Made by a program: the position numbers and the translations under genes. From Stenogyne calaminthoides (taxonomy: Eukaryota > Streptophyta > Magnoliopsida > Lamiales > Lamiaceae): a stretch of DNA of 64,000 nt. The DNA lies in the NCBI GenBank assembly GCA_037126765.1, contig JBBCBC010000022.1, forward strand, positions 23,403,758-23,467,757. The letters run 5' to 3'. This document shows, one piece after another, positions 27,268 to 39,398 of the stretch (position 1 is the first letter of the stretch; each line of letters starts with the position of its first letter). The notes under the pieces are model-generated. The model was not told the DNA's origin. It ran no database searches and was given only the letters and a program-made list of their open reading frames with translations.

Positions 27268-27853
27268 TGTAACCTATATTTTTTTATGTCTAGGGCAACA
27301 CACTAGTATTGAATGGGATCGAACAAGTAACGAACAACAAATATGAAATACGCTCAAATTTGGTTACCAAGTTCGTCTTTTGAATAAGACTACGTCTGCA
27401 GAAGCGCCCAAGCCGCAGTATCTTATTATTATTTTCTTCCTAGAACTCTAAGATTTTGTCCTTTTACAATGAATGATACATATATATTTATAGACAAGAA
27501 ACTAGGTTCTGAGATCTTCATGGGCTTCCTTGACGGGCTTGCGGAAATTTTCACCGTCGAACTAAAGTTTCCTTTAGTTTATCCCGGATACACTTGCCTT
27601 TCTTACCCGATATCCGCGCCACTAACTCCGTCCATATCTTTACCATGTTTATCTCTTCAGCGATTTACATTCAAGTCGCTTCCGAATTATGGTTTCTTCA
27701 AAATCGCTCCCACGACCTTTCTATATTTCAAAATTAAACTCAAACCTCCTCATTCAAATGAAATCGCTCGGCTCCCGATCCTCGTGAGGTCGCTTCTCTT
27801 GGCCCTTCCGAGGAGAGTTCCGTCACCGAGTTGGATTATTTCATGCTACAACA
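27268..27853 (-). repeat. 5' LTR of the Gypsy element
   Basis: 586 bp bounded by TGTTGTAGC at the element's 5' end (27853) and GGTTACA at its 3' end (27268), with the primer site next to it. On the minus strand CTATAAATATATATG near 27480-27494 is a good TATA box. The LTR is inserted directly after the GIDYDETFAP motif of the Sirevirus RT (27854-28330). A plus-strand open frame across this LTR (27469-27906) is a chance frame. Confidence 0.75.
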
Positions 27854-28330
27854 TGGTGCAAAGGTTTCATCATAATCAATCCCTTGTGATTGTGAATATT
27901 CCTTAGCAACAAGTCTTGCCTTATTTCTGGTTATCACATTGTGCTCATCCTTCTTGTTCTTGAATACCCACTTAGTACTAATCACATCTTGATGAGTTGG
28001 TGCATCTACAAGTTCCCAAACTTGATTTCTCTCAAAAAGCGTTCTAGTTCTTCTTGCATGGCTAGAATCCAACTTTTGCATCTTGAAGAGCTTCTTCAAT
28101 TGTGAGTTGTTCCTTCAAAGACAGATAACAAAAGTACATTGCACTTTCACCAATCTGATGTCTAGTTTTGACTCTATCAGATGGGTCTCCGATGATTAGG
28201 TCTGTTGGATGACTGGTTATCCAGGTCCTTCTTTCCTGATTATCATCAGTTTGGAGAACATCATCCTCTTCTGATAAAGATTCATCACTTAGAGACCGGG
28301 AGAGGTACTTGAGTAGAATCCACTGGCATG
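27854..28330 (-). pseudogene. Sirevirus-like Copia: RT N-terminal fragment
   Basis: Minus-strand translation, with one frame change near 28070, gives a linker with HPTDLIIGDPSDRVKTRHQI followed by the start of the RT: FERNQVWELV, TKWVFKNKKDE, TRNKARLVAKEYSQ and GIDYDETFAP. This is the typical Sirevirus layout between integrase and RT. The catalytic part of RT is missing: the Gypsy LTR begins immediately after FAP. On the other side, Copia sequence starts at 28331. The integrase expected upstream lies 14 kb away at 42729-44172 on the same strand, so both belong to one interrupted element. Confidence 0.85.
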
Positions 28331-29676
28331 TGTTGAGGTTATCTTTGAAAAGTATGCTTTTACTTTGTACAACCAAATCAAGTTTCTTATTTATTTACTG
28401 AAATAAATCATTTAATCAGTGTTGTATTAAATATGAATGAATGTTATATATGTTGTAGTTAATTTGGTGATACCCGATCACTGAAGATCAAATTAACAGC
28501 CCTCGTAATTAAGTACAAATTCACAACCCAGATGGAAATGAACAAACCATCATGAACGGTTGAAGTGTGAGACCCAAATTGGCTTGTCTTGACCAAGGGA
28601 TCACACTAAGCGCATTTAGGTGCGTTGAATGAGGACCTCAGGGAGGACAAATTCTTTGTCTTGAATATACAAAATTAGACCTCGTTAATGCGTTATTTCT
28701 TAATCTCCAACCCTTAAATAGGATCGTGTGAAATTAATAACTATTGCTTTGATTTATGATGGGAAGAGAGTCAATGCAATTCGATACCTTATATATTGGG
28801 CAATATTATTAATTACATGACTATTCACGACATTTAATCTGAGGAGAATCGTGTGCAAGCCGTCTTGCTTGATTTGTCCCCTTGGTGGGCTCATATCCTT
28901 TATCATACCAAATCTTGCAAGTGGAAATTTATTTCCCAGATGGATAATAATGTTGAGTATTGTTTTTACTCCAAGAACAAAAGATGTTAATTAATATAAA
29001 GCTTTTCGGTGGCTTAATTAATTAATGGACTAATATAATCTTAAACGCGTGAAATAATGATTTGGGAACCATATTATATGTGAAATCGTAATATGGGTTA
29101 AGAAGATAGTTCAATATTAATTTTATAGTGGAGTAAATTAATATTAATTGACTTGAATAATATTTGGCCCAAAATATTACGAATTCACCTTCACATCCAT
29201 TGGAGGTCAAATCTTAATTCTCCTAAAGGCCCCTCAAATAGCCCAAAATAAAGTTCAATTAATGAGAGACAGAAGAAAATATTCTTGCTATATTTCCAAG
29301 AGATATTTTCGAAAATTTGTAGCCAAAAAGGAAGAAAAGATTGTCTTGATTTTCTTGAAGATATTTTATGGAAAGAGATAATTATTGTAGGAATACATAA
29401 TTATCCCATAAATTCAAGAAGTCAAATCTTGACTCCTTTAGGCTTGTAATTTTCGAAAATTATGAAATAGAAAGAGGGAAGAGATTTTTATGGAAAATTT
29501 AATTAAGGAGAAAAGAATATATGAGATATATTCAAGATTTCTTTGAGATCAAGAAAAGATTTTCTTCCTTATTTTCTTGACCTAAAATTCCGAACCCCTC
29601 CTCCCTATTTATAGGGGATGAGCTATTCATTCCCAAGTGCAATTCCACGTGTTGGAAATATTAGAAATCCACAAAG
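28331..29676 (+). repeat. 5' LTR of Copia C3 plus, truncated
   Basis: Begins TGTTGAGGTTATCTTTGAAA, like TGTTGGGGTTATACTGAAA at 41039, and follows that LTR until AATCCACAAAG, where the minus-orientation LTR starts. The last 300 or so bases, up to CCCAACA, are missing here. TATA-like CTATTTATAGG lies near 29603. Confidence 0.85.
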
Positions 29677-31384
29677 TGTTGGGAAAATCGGGGTGCCCGG
29701 ATCTATTCAAGGTGATTATTTAAATACATATTTAAATTCAACGATTAATTACTAGCATGAATTAATCTAAATTAATTCAACATAATAATAAACAACATTT
29801 GTACACATAATTCACATAAATCCTAAACATGCGGAACTAGGAGTTCTTAATTACTAACCTCTTGAAGAATCAAACAGATGAATCAACCCAAGAGCCTTCC
29901 CAAATATATCCCCAAAGTCCATGAACGCTATCCCAAATTGGGAAGATTTCCAATCTAACGACTTTTTATGAGAGAGAAATTAAATATTTTCCTACCACCT
30001 TTCTGGATTTCTAATATTTTCAACACATGGAATTGCACTTGGGAATGAAGAGCTCATCCTCTATAAATAGGGAGGAGGGGTGGCCGATTTTTAGGGTTAA
30101 AAAATTAGGAAGAAAATCTTTTCTTGGTCTCCAAGAAATCTTGAATATATCTCCTATATTCTTTTCTCCTTAATTAAATTTTCCATAAAAATCTCTTTCC
30201 CCTCTTCTACCTAATTTTCAAAAATTACACTAATAAAGGAGTCAAGATTTGACTTTTTGAATTTATGGGATAATTATGTATTCCTACAATAATTATCTCT
30301 TTCCATAAAATATCTACAAGAAAATCAAGACAATCTTTTCTTCCTTTAATAGACAAAGTTTTCGAAAATTTCAACTGGAAATATAGCAAGAATATTTTCT
30401 TCTCTCTCTCATTAATTGGACTTTATTTTGGGCTATTTGGGGGGCCTTTAGGAGAATTAAGATTGGACCTCCAATGAACTATGAAGCTATAATATTTTGG
30501 GCCAAATATTATTCAAGTCCATTAATATTAATTTACTCCACTATAAAATTAATATTGAACTATTCATCTTAACCCATATTACGATTTCACATATAACATG
30601 GCTCCCGGTCATTATTTCTCGCGTTTAAGATTATCTTAGTCCATTAATTAATTAAGCCACTGAACAAGCTTTATATTAATTACTATCTTTGTCCTTGGAG
30701 TAAATACATCTGACTCAACATTATTATCCATCTGCGGAAATAAATTTTCACTTTGCAAGATTTGGCATGATAAAGGATATGAGCCAACCAAGGGACAAAT
30801 CAAGCAAGACATACTTGCACGCGATTCTCCTCCGATAAATGTCGAATAATCGTCATGTAATTAATAATATTGCCCAAGATATAAGGTATCAATCGCATTG
30901 ACTCTCTTCCCATCATAAGTCAAAGCAATAGTTATTAATTTCACGATCCTATTTAAGGGATTCGAGATTAAGAAACAAAGCACCACCGAGGTCTAATTCT
31001 TGTATATTCAAGATCAAAGAATTTATCCTCCCAGTAGGTCCTCATTCAATTACCTAAATCGCGCTAGTGTGATCCCTTGGTCAAGATGTAAGCCAATCTG
31101 GGTCTCACACTTCAACCGCTCATGATGGTTCGTTCATTTTCATCTGGGTTGTGAATTTGTACTTAATTACGAGGGGCCGTTAATTTGATCTTCGATGATC
31201 GGGTATCACCAAATTAACTACAACGTAACACGCATCTTTGTCTTATTGACGAGTTTGCAATAAACATATATAACATTCATTCATATTTAATGCAATGTGA
31301 TTAAATAATTTATTTCGATAAATAAATAAGAAACTTCATTTGGTTATACAAAGTAAAAGCATACTTTTCATTATAACCCCAACA
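29677..31384 (-). repeat. 3' LTR of Copia C3 minus
   Basis: 1,708 bp from TGTTGGGAAAATCGGG to TATAACCCCAACA, followed by the inverted purine tract. It is the reference copy for the solo LTR at 3422-5029 and the fragment at 36728. Confidence 0.9.
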
Positions 31385-31501
31385 ATCTCCCCACTTATAC
31401 TCAAAGTCCTTTTAAGTATATTATCATGTTTAAGTGTTCTATGTGACATCTAATGTCACCTCACACGAACCTAATAATATTTCTCCCACTTATACTCAAA
31501 G
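31385..31501 (-). promoter_or_regulatory. Duplicated polypurine-tract region, C3 minus
   Basis: CTCCCCACTTATACTCAAAG next to the LTR and CTCCCACTTATACTCAAAG at 31483-31501, about 97 bases apart, are inverse copies of the purine tract. GTGACATCTAATGTCAC lies between them. Confidence 0.75.
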
Positions 31502-34500
31502 CATTAGCAACGTCCTTGACACCCATTCCTTCCACATGTCTCTCGAATGTGCTCGAGGCGCCCTTTGTGAATGGATCGCTGGGTTGTCTTCGATGCAATC
31601 TTAGCCACCTCAATGTCTCCTCTCTTAACGATTTCTCGTATGAGATGGTATTTTCTTTCAATGTGTTTGCTTTGGCTTTGTGGGCTCTCGGTTCTCTTGA
31701 ATTTGCAATCGCTTTCTGGCGTTATCACGATGAGACCGTGATTTTCTGCGGCAAATTCGGGACCACGTCCAAGTCCACCGGGAAGTTCTTGAGCCAAACC
31801 GCTTCATTCGCCCGCTTCACGGCGTTGGCGTACTTTGGCTTCCATGGTAGAATCAGCAATGCATTTATGCTTTACACTTCTCCATGTCATGGCTCCTCCC
31901 CCCATGCAGAACACACTACCCGAGGTAGACTTTCTGGAGTCAATGTATGATTGGAAAATCCGAGTCCGTGTAACCGATGGGGACGGTATTCGACTTGTAA
32001 ACAACATCCCGGTCTGTGTCCTTTTCGGTGCCGGAATGTTCTTTCTTTGCAGATCAATGCTCTTTCGAGGTTACTTTGATATCTTGCCACCATGCCTACG
32101 GCAAAAGCGGATATCCGGTCTCGCATACTGAAGATTGCATATATGAAACTTCCCAATTAAGTATAAGGGATGCCCTTCATGTCATCTATCTCTTTTTGTG
32201 ACTTGGGACACATTTCTTTGGATAGATGAATTCCGTGTCTGTAGGGCACAAAACCTTTCTTGGAATCCTGCATGCTGAAGCGCTTCAAAATAGTATCTAT
32301 GTATGAGGCTTGTGAAAGCCCGATCATTCTTTTCCTGCGATCTCGAGTGATCTTGATCCCTAGGATGTGACCGGCTTCCCCTAAGTCCTTCATATCGAAC
32401 TATTTTGACAGCCATGCCCTTACGTCTGATGACACCTTTACATCATTTCCGATGAGCAGAATGTCGTCTACATATAGTACCAAAAATACCAATACACCGT
32501 CACGCTTTTTATAGACACAACTTTCAAATTCGTTTTGATCGAATCCGTAGGATTTTATAACTTGATCAAAACACTGATTCCAAACTCAAGATACTTGCTT
32601 CAGTCCATAAATGGACTTCCTGAGCTTGCAAACCAGATGCTCTTGGCCTTTTTCAATGAAGCCTTCGGGTTGTTGCATATAGATTACTTCGTCAAGATTT
32701 CCATTAAGGAAAGTTGTCTTGACGTCCATTTGCCAGATCTCAAAATCTAGATGCGCAGCAATCGACAAGAGAATGCAGATTTACTTGAGCATGGCTACAG
32801 GCGAAAAGGTTTCCTCATAATCGATCCCTTCTTTCTGAGTGTACCCTTTCGCCACAAGTGTTGCTTTGAAGGTTTCAACCTTTCCTTCCGGTCCCCTTTT
32901 TCTCTTGTATACCCACTTGCATCTGATGAGTTTTACCCCATCAAGTGGTTCGACTAGCTCCCACACCTTGTTGTGATCCATTGAACCCATCTCGGCTTCC
33001 ATTCTTGTTTGCCAAGATTGAGCATCTTTGTCTTGGATCGCCTCATTGTAGGACCATGGATCTGATTCTTCTGCGGTGATCAAGTCCGAAGACTCTCCGA
33101 TCCCCAAGAATTTCTTGGGTTGTCTGATAACCCTCCCACTATGACGAGGTTCCAGTTGTGTAGGCGTGTATGTCATTTTGGACAGTTGGCAATGGAGTCG
33201 GCCCCCTAAGTTCTTCTAAGGTAATTTCACTTCTATGCTTTCGACTGTTCATATAGTCTTCTTCTAAATATCTAAAGTGAGTACTGATTACCACCTTTTG
33301 ATCTTCGGGACCATAGAACATGCATCCTTTAGTTCCTTGAGGGTACCTATGAACATCCTTAATTACGAGCGTGCATCAATTTACGGCTTCCTTATATCTG
33401 CACGTATCTTGACACCCCGGATCTGATGTGTCGGCGGGCTTCGCCCCCATCCACGATTCTCTCGGGTTTTAGGTACCGATTTGGATGGTACGGTTGAAAT
33501 ATAAGCCGTTGTTTCCTGTCGTAACCCCGGAACGATTTTGGTAAATCCGCATAACTCATCTTGACCTTACCATTTCTAAAAGCGTTCTATTCGCCCGTTC
33601 GCCACCCGTTTTGTTGAGGTGTACGGTGCGATTAAGCGGGATGCAATCCCCCACTTCCAATAGGTAGTTCGAAATTCATCGGCGAGGTATTAGCCTCCAC
33701 GATCGATCGTAGAACTTGATACTTTTTCCCTTATGATTCTCTGCTTGAACCTTAAATTCTTTGAATTTATCAAAGTCTCGATTTATGCTTCATTAGGAAA
33801 ATGTATACATAGCGTGAGTAATCATCGATAAAAGTAACGAAATACTATTAGCCACCTCTAGCTTTGATTTGCATTGGACCACACACATCGGTGTGAATCG
33901 ATTTCTAACACTTCTTTAGCTCTAAGCCCTTGGCTCCAAATGCCCTCTTGGTCATTTTACCTTCCAAACATGATTCACAAGTCGGAAATGGCTCAATTTG
34001 GAGAGACCCCAAAGAACCATCTTTCACCAACCTTTGAACCCTTTTCGTGTTAATAATCTTAGGTGCCAAAAAGTGTCTCCGTTCACGTCGGTAGAGCATT
34101 TTTGTTTATAAGAAATAGTAGATGTGTTATAGGATGCATTTTGTGAGTGATGTGCCGCGATTAATAATATAGAGATTGTTCCTCAAAGTTCCACGACCGA
34201 TAATCACATCGTTCTAAAAACAATAACATCTTTATTAAAACGAACAAAATATCCATCGATAAACACGGTTGAAAAAGAAAAAAAGGTTTTTCCAAAAAAG
34301 GGGAACATAAAGAACATCTCTTAAAATTAACGTCTTGTCTCCAAAGGACAGGTGCACTTCTCTCACTGCTTTAGCTGCCACTCTCGTAGCATCGCCTAGT
34401 ATGATGAGGATCTCACTCTCACTTAGTCGTCGGGTCTGCTTGAAACCCTGCAATGTGAAACATATATGATCAGTGGATCCCGTATCCAATACCCACGAGT

Positions 34501-35363
34501 GGGTAGCATACTCTGCCAAACAAGTTTCAACAACTAGCGAGTGTGAATTACCTTTCTTTCCATTCCTTTCGGAATTGGAACAGGCCCACCTCCTATGTCC
34601 CTTCTCCCCACATTCCAAACATATCCTCTTGCTTAAACTTCCATCCTTGAAGTTTGAATAGAACTGGTTAATCCTATTTGTCTCTTTACCGTTCTTACCA
34701 CCAAATGGCCTAGAACGTGAAGCAGACCCTTTTGCAACCATGTTCACTTTCTTGCGCTCAATGTCCTCTTCAACCAAAGTAACGGCTCTTTTGAGATCAT
34801 CCACAGTAAAATTCATATCTTCCAATAGGTATCTTACATAAGGATGATCATAGCTCTTTGATAGAGTTTTGAGAATGAAATCAATTTTGCTTTTGAAGTC
34901 ACATTTTTAAGCCAAGATGTGCGATTCTTCAAAGAGGACCATTACCTAGAAAATGTGCTCTCTAGCAGTCATTCCTTCTTCCAACCTCGACTTGTTCAAA
35001 TCATGCTTAATGTTTTGAATCGCCATATGGGTTGAATCTTGCTTGAACTATCACTTCAAGATTTCTCATAATGTCTGCGGTGAGAGAAATCCTTGATGAA
35101 GGTGCCTTCTGAAATCGACATTGATGTCAAGATAATGTCCCTTATCAATTCATTCCCTAGCTCCCATTCATTATATTCCATCTCTTCCCATATATTGACA
35201 TCTTTGGTTAGTTCTTGGGTTTTTGGTTCATTAAGCACCCATTTGTACTAGAGTGTGAAGCAAGGAAATTCATAAGGTTTAGTTTCCAAACAATAAAGTT
35301 TTCTCCGGTGAGAAGGTTGTCTTTTCGATAGAATTGAGCGATGGATTAAAAAGGTTGCGACAT
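31502..35363 (-). pseudogene. Copia C3 minus gag-pol, complete in order but frameshifted
   Basis: Gag begins at the ATG complementary to 35361-35363 (MSQPFN). At about 34235-34825 come the end of gag, a zinc knuckle CLECGEKGHRRWAC (CX2CX4HX4C) and the protease motif WVLDTGSTDHICF. A pre-integrase segment lies at 33905-34099 with the HH-CC-type CESCLEGKMTKRAFG. The integrase core at 33200-33890 is heavily frameshifted. RT at about 32200-33176 includes EGIDYEETFSPVAML and WQMDVKTTFLNG with its catalytic Asp, and a YVDD region near 32465-32480. RNase H lies at 31504-32150, with HIRETCGRNG near the end. This is the only copy of the family in the window keeping every domain region; frameshifts still make it non-functional. 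Confidence 0.8.
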
Positions 35364-36713
35364 GATGGTAAAAATAAACATATATTTTGTATCAATATCC
35401 AAATCAACACAAAATTAAATCACCTGATTCGATCACATGATTCATATTAAAATCTCAAAAAAATATGAACATGCATCAGCCAACATCTCAAAAGCAGTTT
35501 AAATGAGCCTCGTGGGAGGGTCATCATTTAAATCACCTTCAAACAGAGTTACAAACAAACGATTACAAACCTTTAATTAAAATTTAATAGTCGACTCCCA
35601 AACCAATATAAAATTAGCAGAGACTTGGAGAATATATAAATATCAATTTTATACCTAAGTAATAACCATGATTAAATCTGAAATTATTACTTAACTTTTG
35701 GCGAAGCCTCGTTGGAGGTCATAAATGCATTTAATAATAATTCACAATCATCCTTTTGGGAATTTATTCATGTAAAAGCTATCTTTTGACCGTCCGTAAG
35801 AATTTCTCAAAAAGATTTCACAAATAAATAAATCATGGAGGTCAAAATTAATTTGTGTCAAAAACAAATTAATTATTAAAACATACTTAGTAATTTTTGA
35901 ATTTGAGATTTTTAGTTGAGCAATTCTCATGTAAACACATTTAAACAAATTAAGTAAAAGCCTGAAAATCTGGCAACAATAAATCAAGCAAAGCATAAAA
36001 TAAACACATTGGGCACAAATTATCCAACTGTCATGGTTTGATTTTCTTTGGCTTGATTTTGAAGAAGACGCAAATCTTGAATTTCTCCCACTTTCGTTCA
36101 TCTCGAGCAGGACTCAGATCTTGAAAGCATACGCCATGGCTCGCGGCCGGGATGCACTCCCGCATCAAGCCCGAGCGGCTTGACCGGGTCCCGTGCCCAT
36201 GCGCCTAGGGCGCAGCGCCACGTCGCCCATGTGCCCCGTAGCTCTCCAGCGGCATCGGTGTGCCTCGGCCGCCCGCCTCGGCGACCCACCAGCGGCCCTT
36301 TACCCCGCGGCCTCCCGTCCCCGCGCCTTCCCCGTCGTCGCCCTTCCCGTCGCGCCGCCTTGGGCATGCGTTTTGTCGCGGCGCCGCGTCGCCCATCTGA
36401 TTCGGATCCGTCTTTAACTCGTCTCCGTCTTTGTCTCCGATCAGGTTACAATTTATTTAACGAAAAATAAATACCTTAAATCTAGACTAGTCTATTACAT
36501 TGAACAAATCAAACAACCTAATCTACTCGTGGATTTTCTCACGAGAAAAACAAATCCGAACGAGTCGAATTAAAAACCATTCATTCATACGCATGAAAAT
36601 AAAACATATTAAATACCATGACAATTGGATACCTGCAAAACAGATCTAGCAATTCTACTATCCAATTTCAATTTAATGTCCAACAATTTAAAAAATCAGA
36701 GCTCGAAACCAGA
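35364..36713 (-). other. 5' leader of Copia C3 minus
   Basis: About 1.35 kb. AT-rich flanks are inverse copies of 37096-38365. In the middle, 36120-36400 is strongly GC-rich and unlike the middle of the other copies. Several arginine-rich open frames cross this block on both strands; they are composition artefacts and are not shared by sister copies. Confidence 0.6.
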
Positions 36714-36725
36714 GCTCTGATACCA
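36714..36725 (-). promoter_or_regulatory. Primer-binding site, C3 minus
   Basis: On the minus strand TGGTATCAGAGC, a perfect match to the widely used plant Copia primer site for initiator tRNA-Met, two bases after the LTR end. Confidence 0.9.
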
Positions 36726-36727
36726 GT

Positions 36728-37095
36728 TGTTGGGAAAATCGGGATGCCCGGATCTATTCGAAGTGATTATTTAAATACATATTTAAATTCAACAGTTAAT
36801 TACTAGCATGAATTAATCCTAAATTAATTCAACATAATAATAAACAACATGCGTACACATAATTCACGTAAATCCTAAACATGCGGAACTAGGAGTTACG
36901 GAATTACTAACCTCTTGAAGAATCAAACGGATGAATCAACCCAAAAGCCTTCCCAAATATATCCCCAAAGTCCACGAACGCTATCCGGTGGGAAGATTTC
37001 AACGAACGATTTTAATGGGAGAGAAATTAAATATTTTACTACCACCTTTGTGGATTTCTAATATTTTCAACACATGGAATTGCACTTGGGAATGA
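36728..37095 (-). repeat. 5' LTR of Copia C3 minus, fragment
   Basis: Starts TGTTGGGAAAATCGGGATG next to the primer site and follows the LTR at 29677 for about 368 bases up to CACTTGGGAATGA. It then switches to leader sequence of the opposite-facing element. About 1.3 kb of this LTR is missing. Confidence 0.88.
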
Positions 37096-38365
37096 ATTTA
37101 ATGTGTTTAATTTTCATGGTATGAATGAATGATTTTTAATTCGACTCGTTCGGATTTGTTTTTCTCGTGAGAAAATCCACGAGTAGATTAGGCTTTTTGA
37201 TTTGTTCAATGTAACGGACTAGTCTAGATTTAAGGTATTTATATTTTGATAAATAAATTGTAACCTGATCGGAGACGAAGATGGAGACGAGTTAAAGACG
37301 GATCCGGATCAGATGCGTGGGCGGCGTACACACGGCGTTGGGAGGGAACCTACGCAGCATGGATGACGCCAAGACAATACCTGCCTTTTACACTAGGGCC
37401 ATATTGGCCCGGGGCCTCGGCGTGGGCGAAAGGCGAGGGGCGAAGCGATGGGCGCAGCGAGCTATCAGAAGACCTCCTCCTGAACGCCACGAGGTCGCCG
37501 AGGCCTCCTAGAGCACATCAAGGACGCATACACGCACTCCTAAAGATAATTGAAGGATCTTGAGTGGGACGCAAAGGCATCCTCGTCAAACGGCGTGGCG
37601 TTTCAAGACGGAGTTCTTTTCGAGACGAACGAGTGGGAGAAATTCAAGACGGCGTTTTTTCAAAAATCAAGCCAAAAAAATCAAACCATGACATTGGATA
37701 ATTTGTGCCCAATGTGTTTATTTTTTGCTTTGCTTGATTTATTCTGTTGTATTTTCTTGTGCTTTATTTAATTTGTTTAAATGTGTTTGCATGAGAATTG
37801 CTCAACGAAAAATCTCAAATTCAAAAAATTACTAAGTATGTTAAGATAATTAATTTGTTTTGACACAAATTAATTTTGACCTCCATAATTTATTTATTTT
37901 TGAAATCTTTTGGAGAAATTCCCTACGGATTTGGTCAAAAGATAACTATCATGAATAAATTCCCAAAAAAGGATGATTGTGAATTATTATTAGTGGTGAT
38001 TTATGACCTCCCAATTTAGGCTCGATCTAAGCGAAGTAATAATTCTGTATTTAATCATGGTTATTACTTAGGTATAAAATTGATATTTATATACTTCTCC
38101 GAAGTCCCTGTCAATTTTATATTGGTCAAGTGGGAGTCGACTATTAATTTTTTAATTAAAGGTTTGTAAATGTTCTTGTTTGTAACCTGCTTGAATGTGA
38201 TTTAAATGATGACCCTCCCACGAGGCTCATTTAAATTTGTTTTGAGATGTTGGCTGATGCATGTTCATATTTTTTTGAGATTTTAATATGAATCATGTGA
38301 TCGAATTATGTGATTTAATTTTGTGTTGATCTGGATATTGATACAAAATATTATTTCAGTTCATC
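37096..38365 (+). other. 5' leader of Copia C3 plus
   Basis: Begins inside the leader (ATTTAATGTGTTTAATTTTC); the 5' LTR end and primer site are absent. Conserved AT-rich parts surround a GC-rich block at about 37290-37560 that differs from the sister leaders. It ends just before the gag start. Confidence 0.65.
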
Positions 38366-39109
38366 ATGTCGCAACCTTTTAATCCACTATTCAATATACT
38401 GAAAGATAACCTCCTCACTGGAGAAAACTTTATTGATTGGTATCGAAAACTCACTATCGTCCTCACTGCACAAAGCCATAACTGGGTTCTTACTACACCC
38501 AAACCAGAAAAGCCATCTGACGAGTCAACCAAAGCGGTTAAGAAAGAATATGATAATTGGGAGCGTTCTAACGAAATGGCAAAGTGTACCATCTTGTCTT
38601 CAATGTCAGATGTGTTGCAACACCAACACCAAAACGTTGAGACCGCTGCAGAAATCATGGTCAATCTTAAAGCGATGTTTCAACATCAGAACCTTGTGGC
38701 TCGAAAAATCACCATGAGGGACATGCTCTCTATGAAAATGGTGGAGGGAACACCAGTAAGGGAACATGTTCTCCAGATGATGGCTCACCTCAACAAACTC
38801 GAGGTGCTTGGAGCTGAATATGACATCAAGACCCAGATCGATTTCATGCTTCATTCCCTGCCCAAGAGCTTTGAACAGTTCAGGCTGAATTATCAAATGA
38901 ATAATCAAAAGTTCACTTTGCCTGATCTGTTGCAAGCCCTTGTCTCGGCTGAAGGAATTTTAGGAGAGAGCAGTCAAGCCTTAGCTGCAGTTGGGTCATC
39001 CTCTTCTTCTAGGCCAAAGGGAGGCAAGAGGAAGAGGAAGCCCAAGAGCGAAAGCCAAGCTAACTCGAGTGTTGCCAAAATACAAAGGAAAGGTGAAGAG
39101 GGATGGTGA
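38366..39109 (+). CDS. Copia C3 plus Gag (intact N-terminal frame)
   Basis: A 247-codon open frame starting MSQPFNPLFNILKDNLLTGE, the best-preserved gag of this family in the window. Gag forms the particle shell that holds the element's RNA. The frame shows a Copia-type gag domain (UBN2/retrotran_gag type): NFIDWYRKL near the start, IMVNLKAMFQHQNLVARKIT in the centre and LPDLLQALVSAEGILGE near the end, then a basic tail. A frameshift near 39065 ends the frame at EEGW; in the next frame the sequence continues into a zinc-knuckle-like CGEKGHSRSASC and the protease motif. The start is shared with the copies at 21246 and 35363. It may still be translatable, but the element as a whole is defective. 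Confidence 0.75.
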   Translation: MSQPFNPLFNILKDNLLTGENFIDWYRKLTIVLTAQSHNWVLTTPKPEKPSDESTKAVKKEYDNWERSNEMAKCTILSSMSDVLQHQHQNVETAAEIMVNLKAMFQHQNLVARKITMRDMLSMKMVEGTPVREHVLQMMAHLNKLEVLGAEYDIKTQIDFMLHSLPKSFEQFRLNYQMNNQKFTLPDLLQALVSAEGILGESSQALAAVGSSSSSRPKGGKRKRKPKSESQANSSVAKIQRKGEEGW

Positions 39110-39398
39110 AGCAAAGAATCCGGCTAAGGGGAAGGGCTTCAACTGCGGTGAAAAGGGACATTCGAGGTCGGCGTCCTGTTCCAAACCCAAAAGGAATGGA
39201 AAGAAAGGTAATTCACACTCACTAGTAGTTGAAACTTGTTGGGCGGAGTATGCTACCCATTTGTGGGTATTGGATACGGGATCCACTGATCATGTATGTT
39301 TCACATTGCAGGGTTTCAAGCAGACCCGGCAAATAATAGTTGAATCAGATCCATGGTCCTACAACGAGGCGATCCAAGACAAAGATGCTCAATCTTAG
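39110..39398 (+). pseudogene. Copia C3 plus protease start fused to pre-RT linker
   Basis: In this frame the sequence runs through a degenerate zinc knuckle, SLVVETCWAEYATHLWVLDT and GSTDHVCFTLQGFKQTRQ (aspartic protease active site D-T/S-G type), and then jumps within a few residues to SDPWSYNEAIQDKDAQS, which is the linker just before RT. Compared with C3 minus, the rest of protease and the whole integrase (about 1.3-1.4 kb) are missing. The frame ends at a TAG (39396-39398) where sister copies have the Trp codon of AQSW. Confidence 0.8.

Noticed and set aside
27469..27906. 145-codon plus-strand frame
   Set aside because: It crosses the Gypsy LTR boundary at 27853 into Sirevirus RT on the opposite strand, so it cannot be a single gene.
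36098..36470. Several arginine/proline-rich frames on both strands
   Set aside because: All come from one GC-rich block of the Copia leader; compositional artefacts without shared sequence in other copies.
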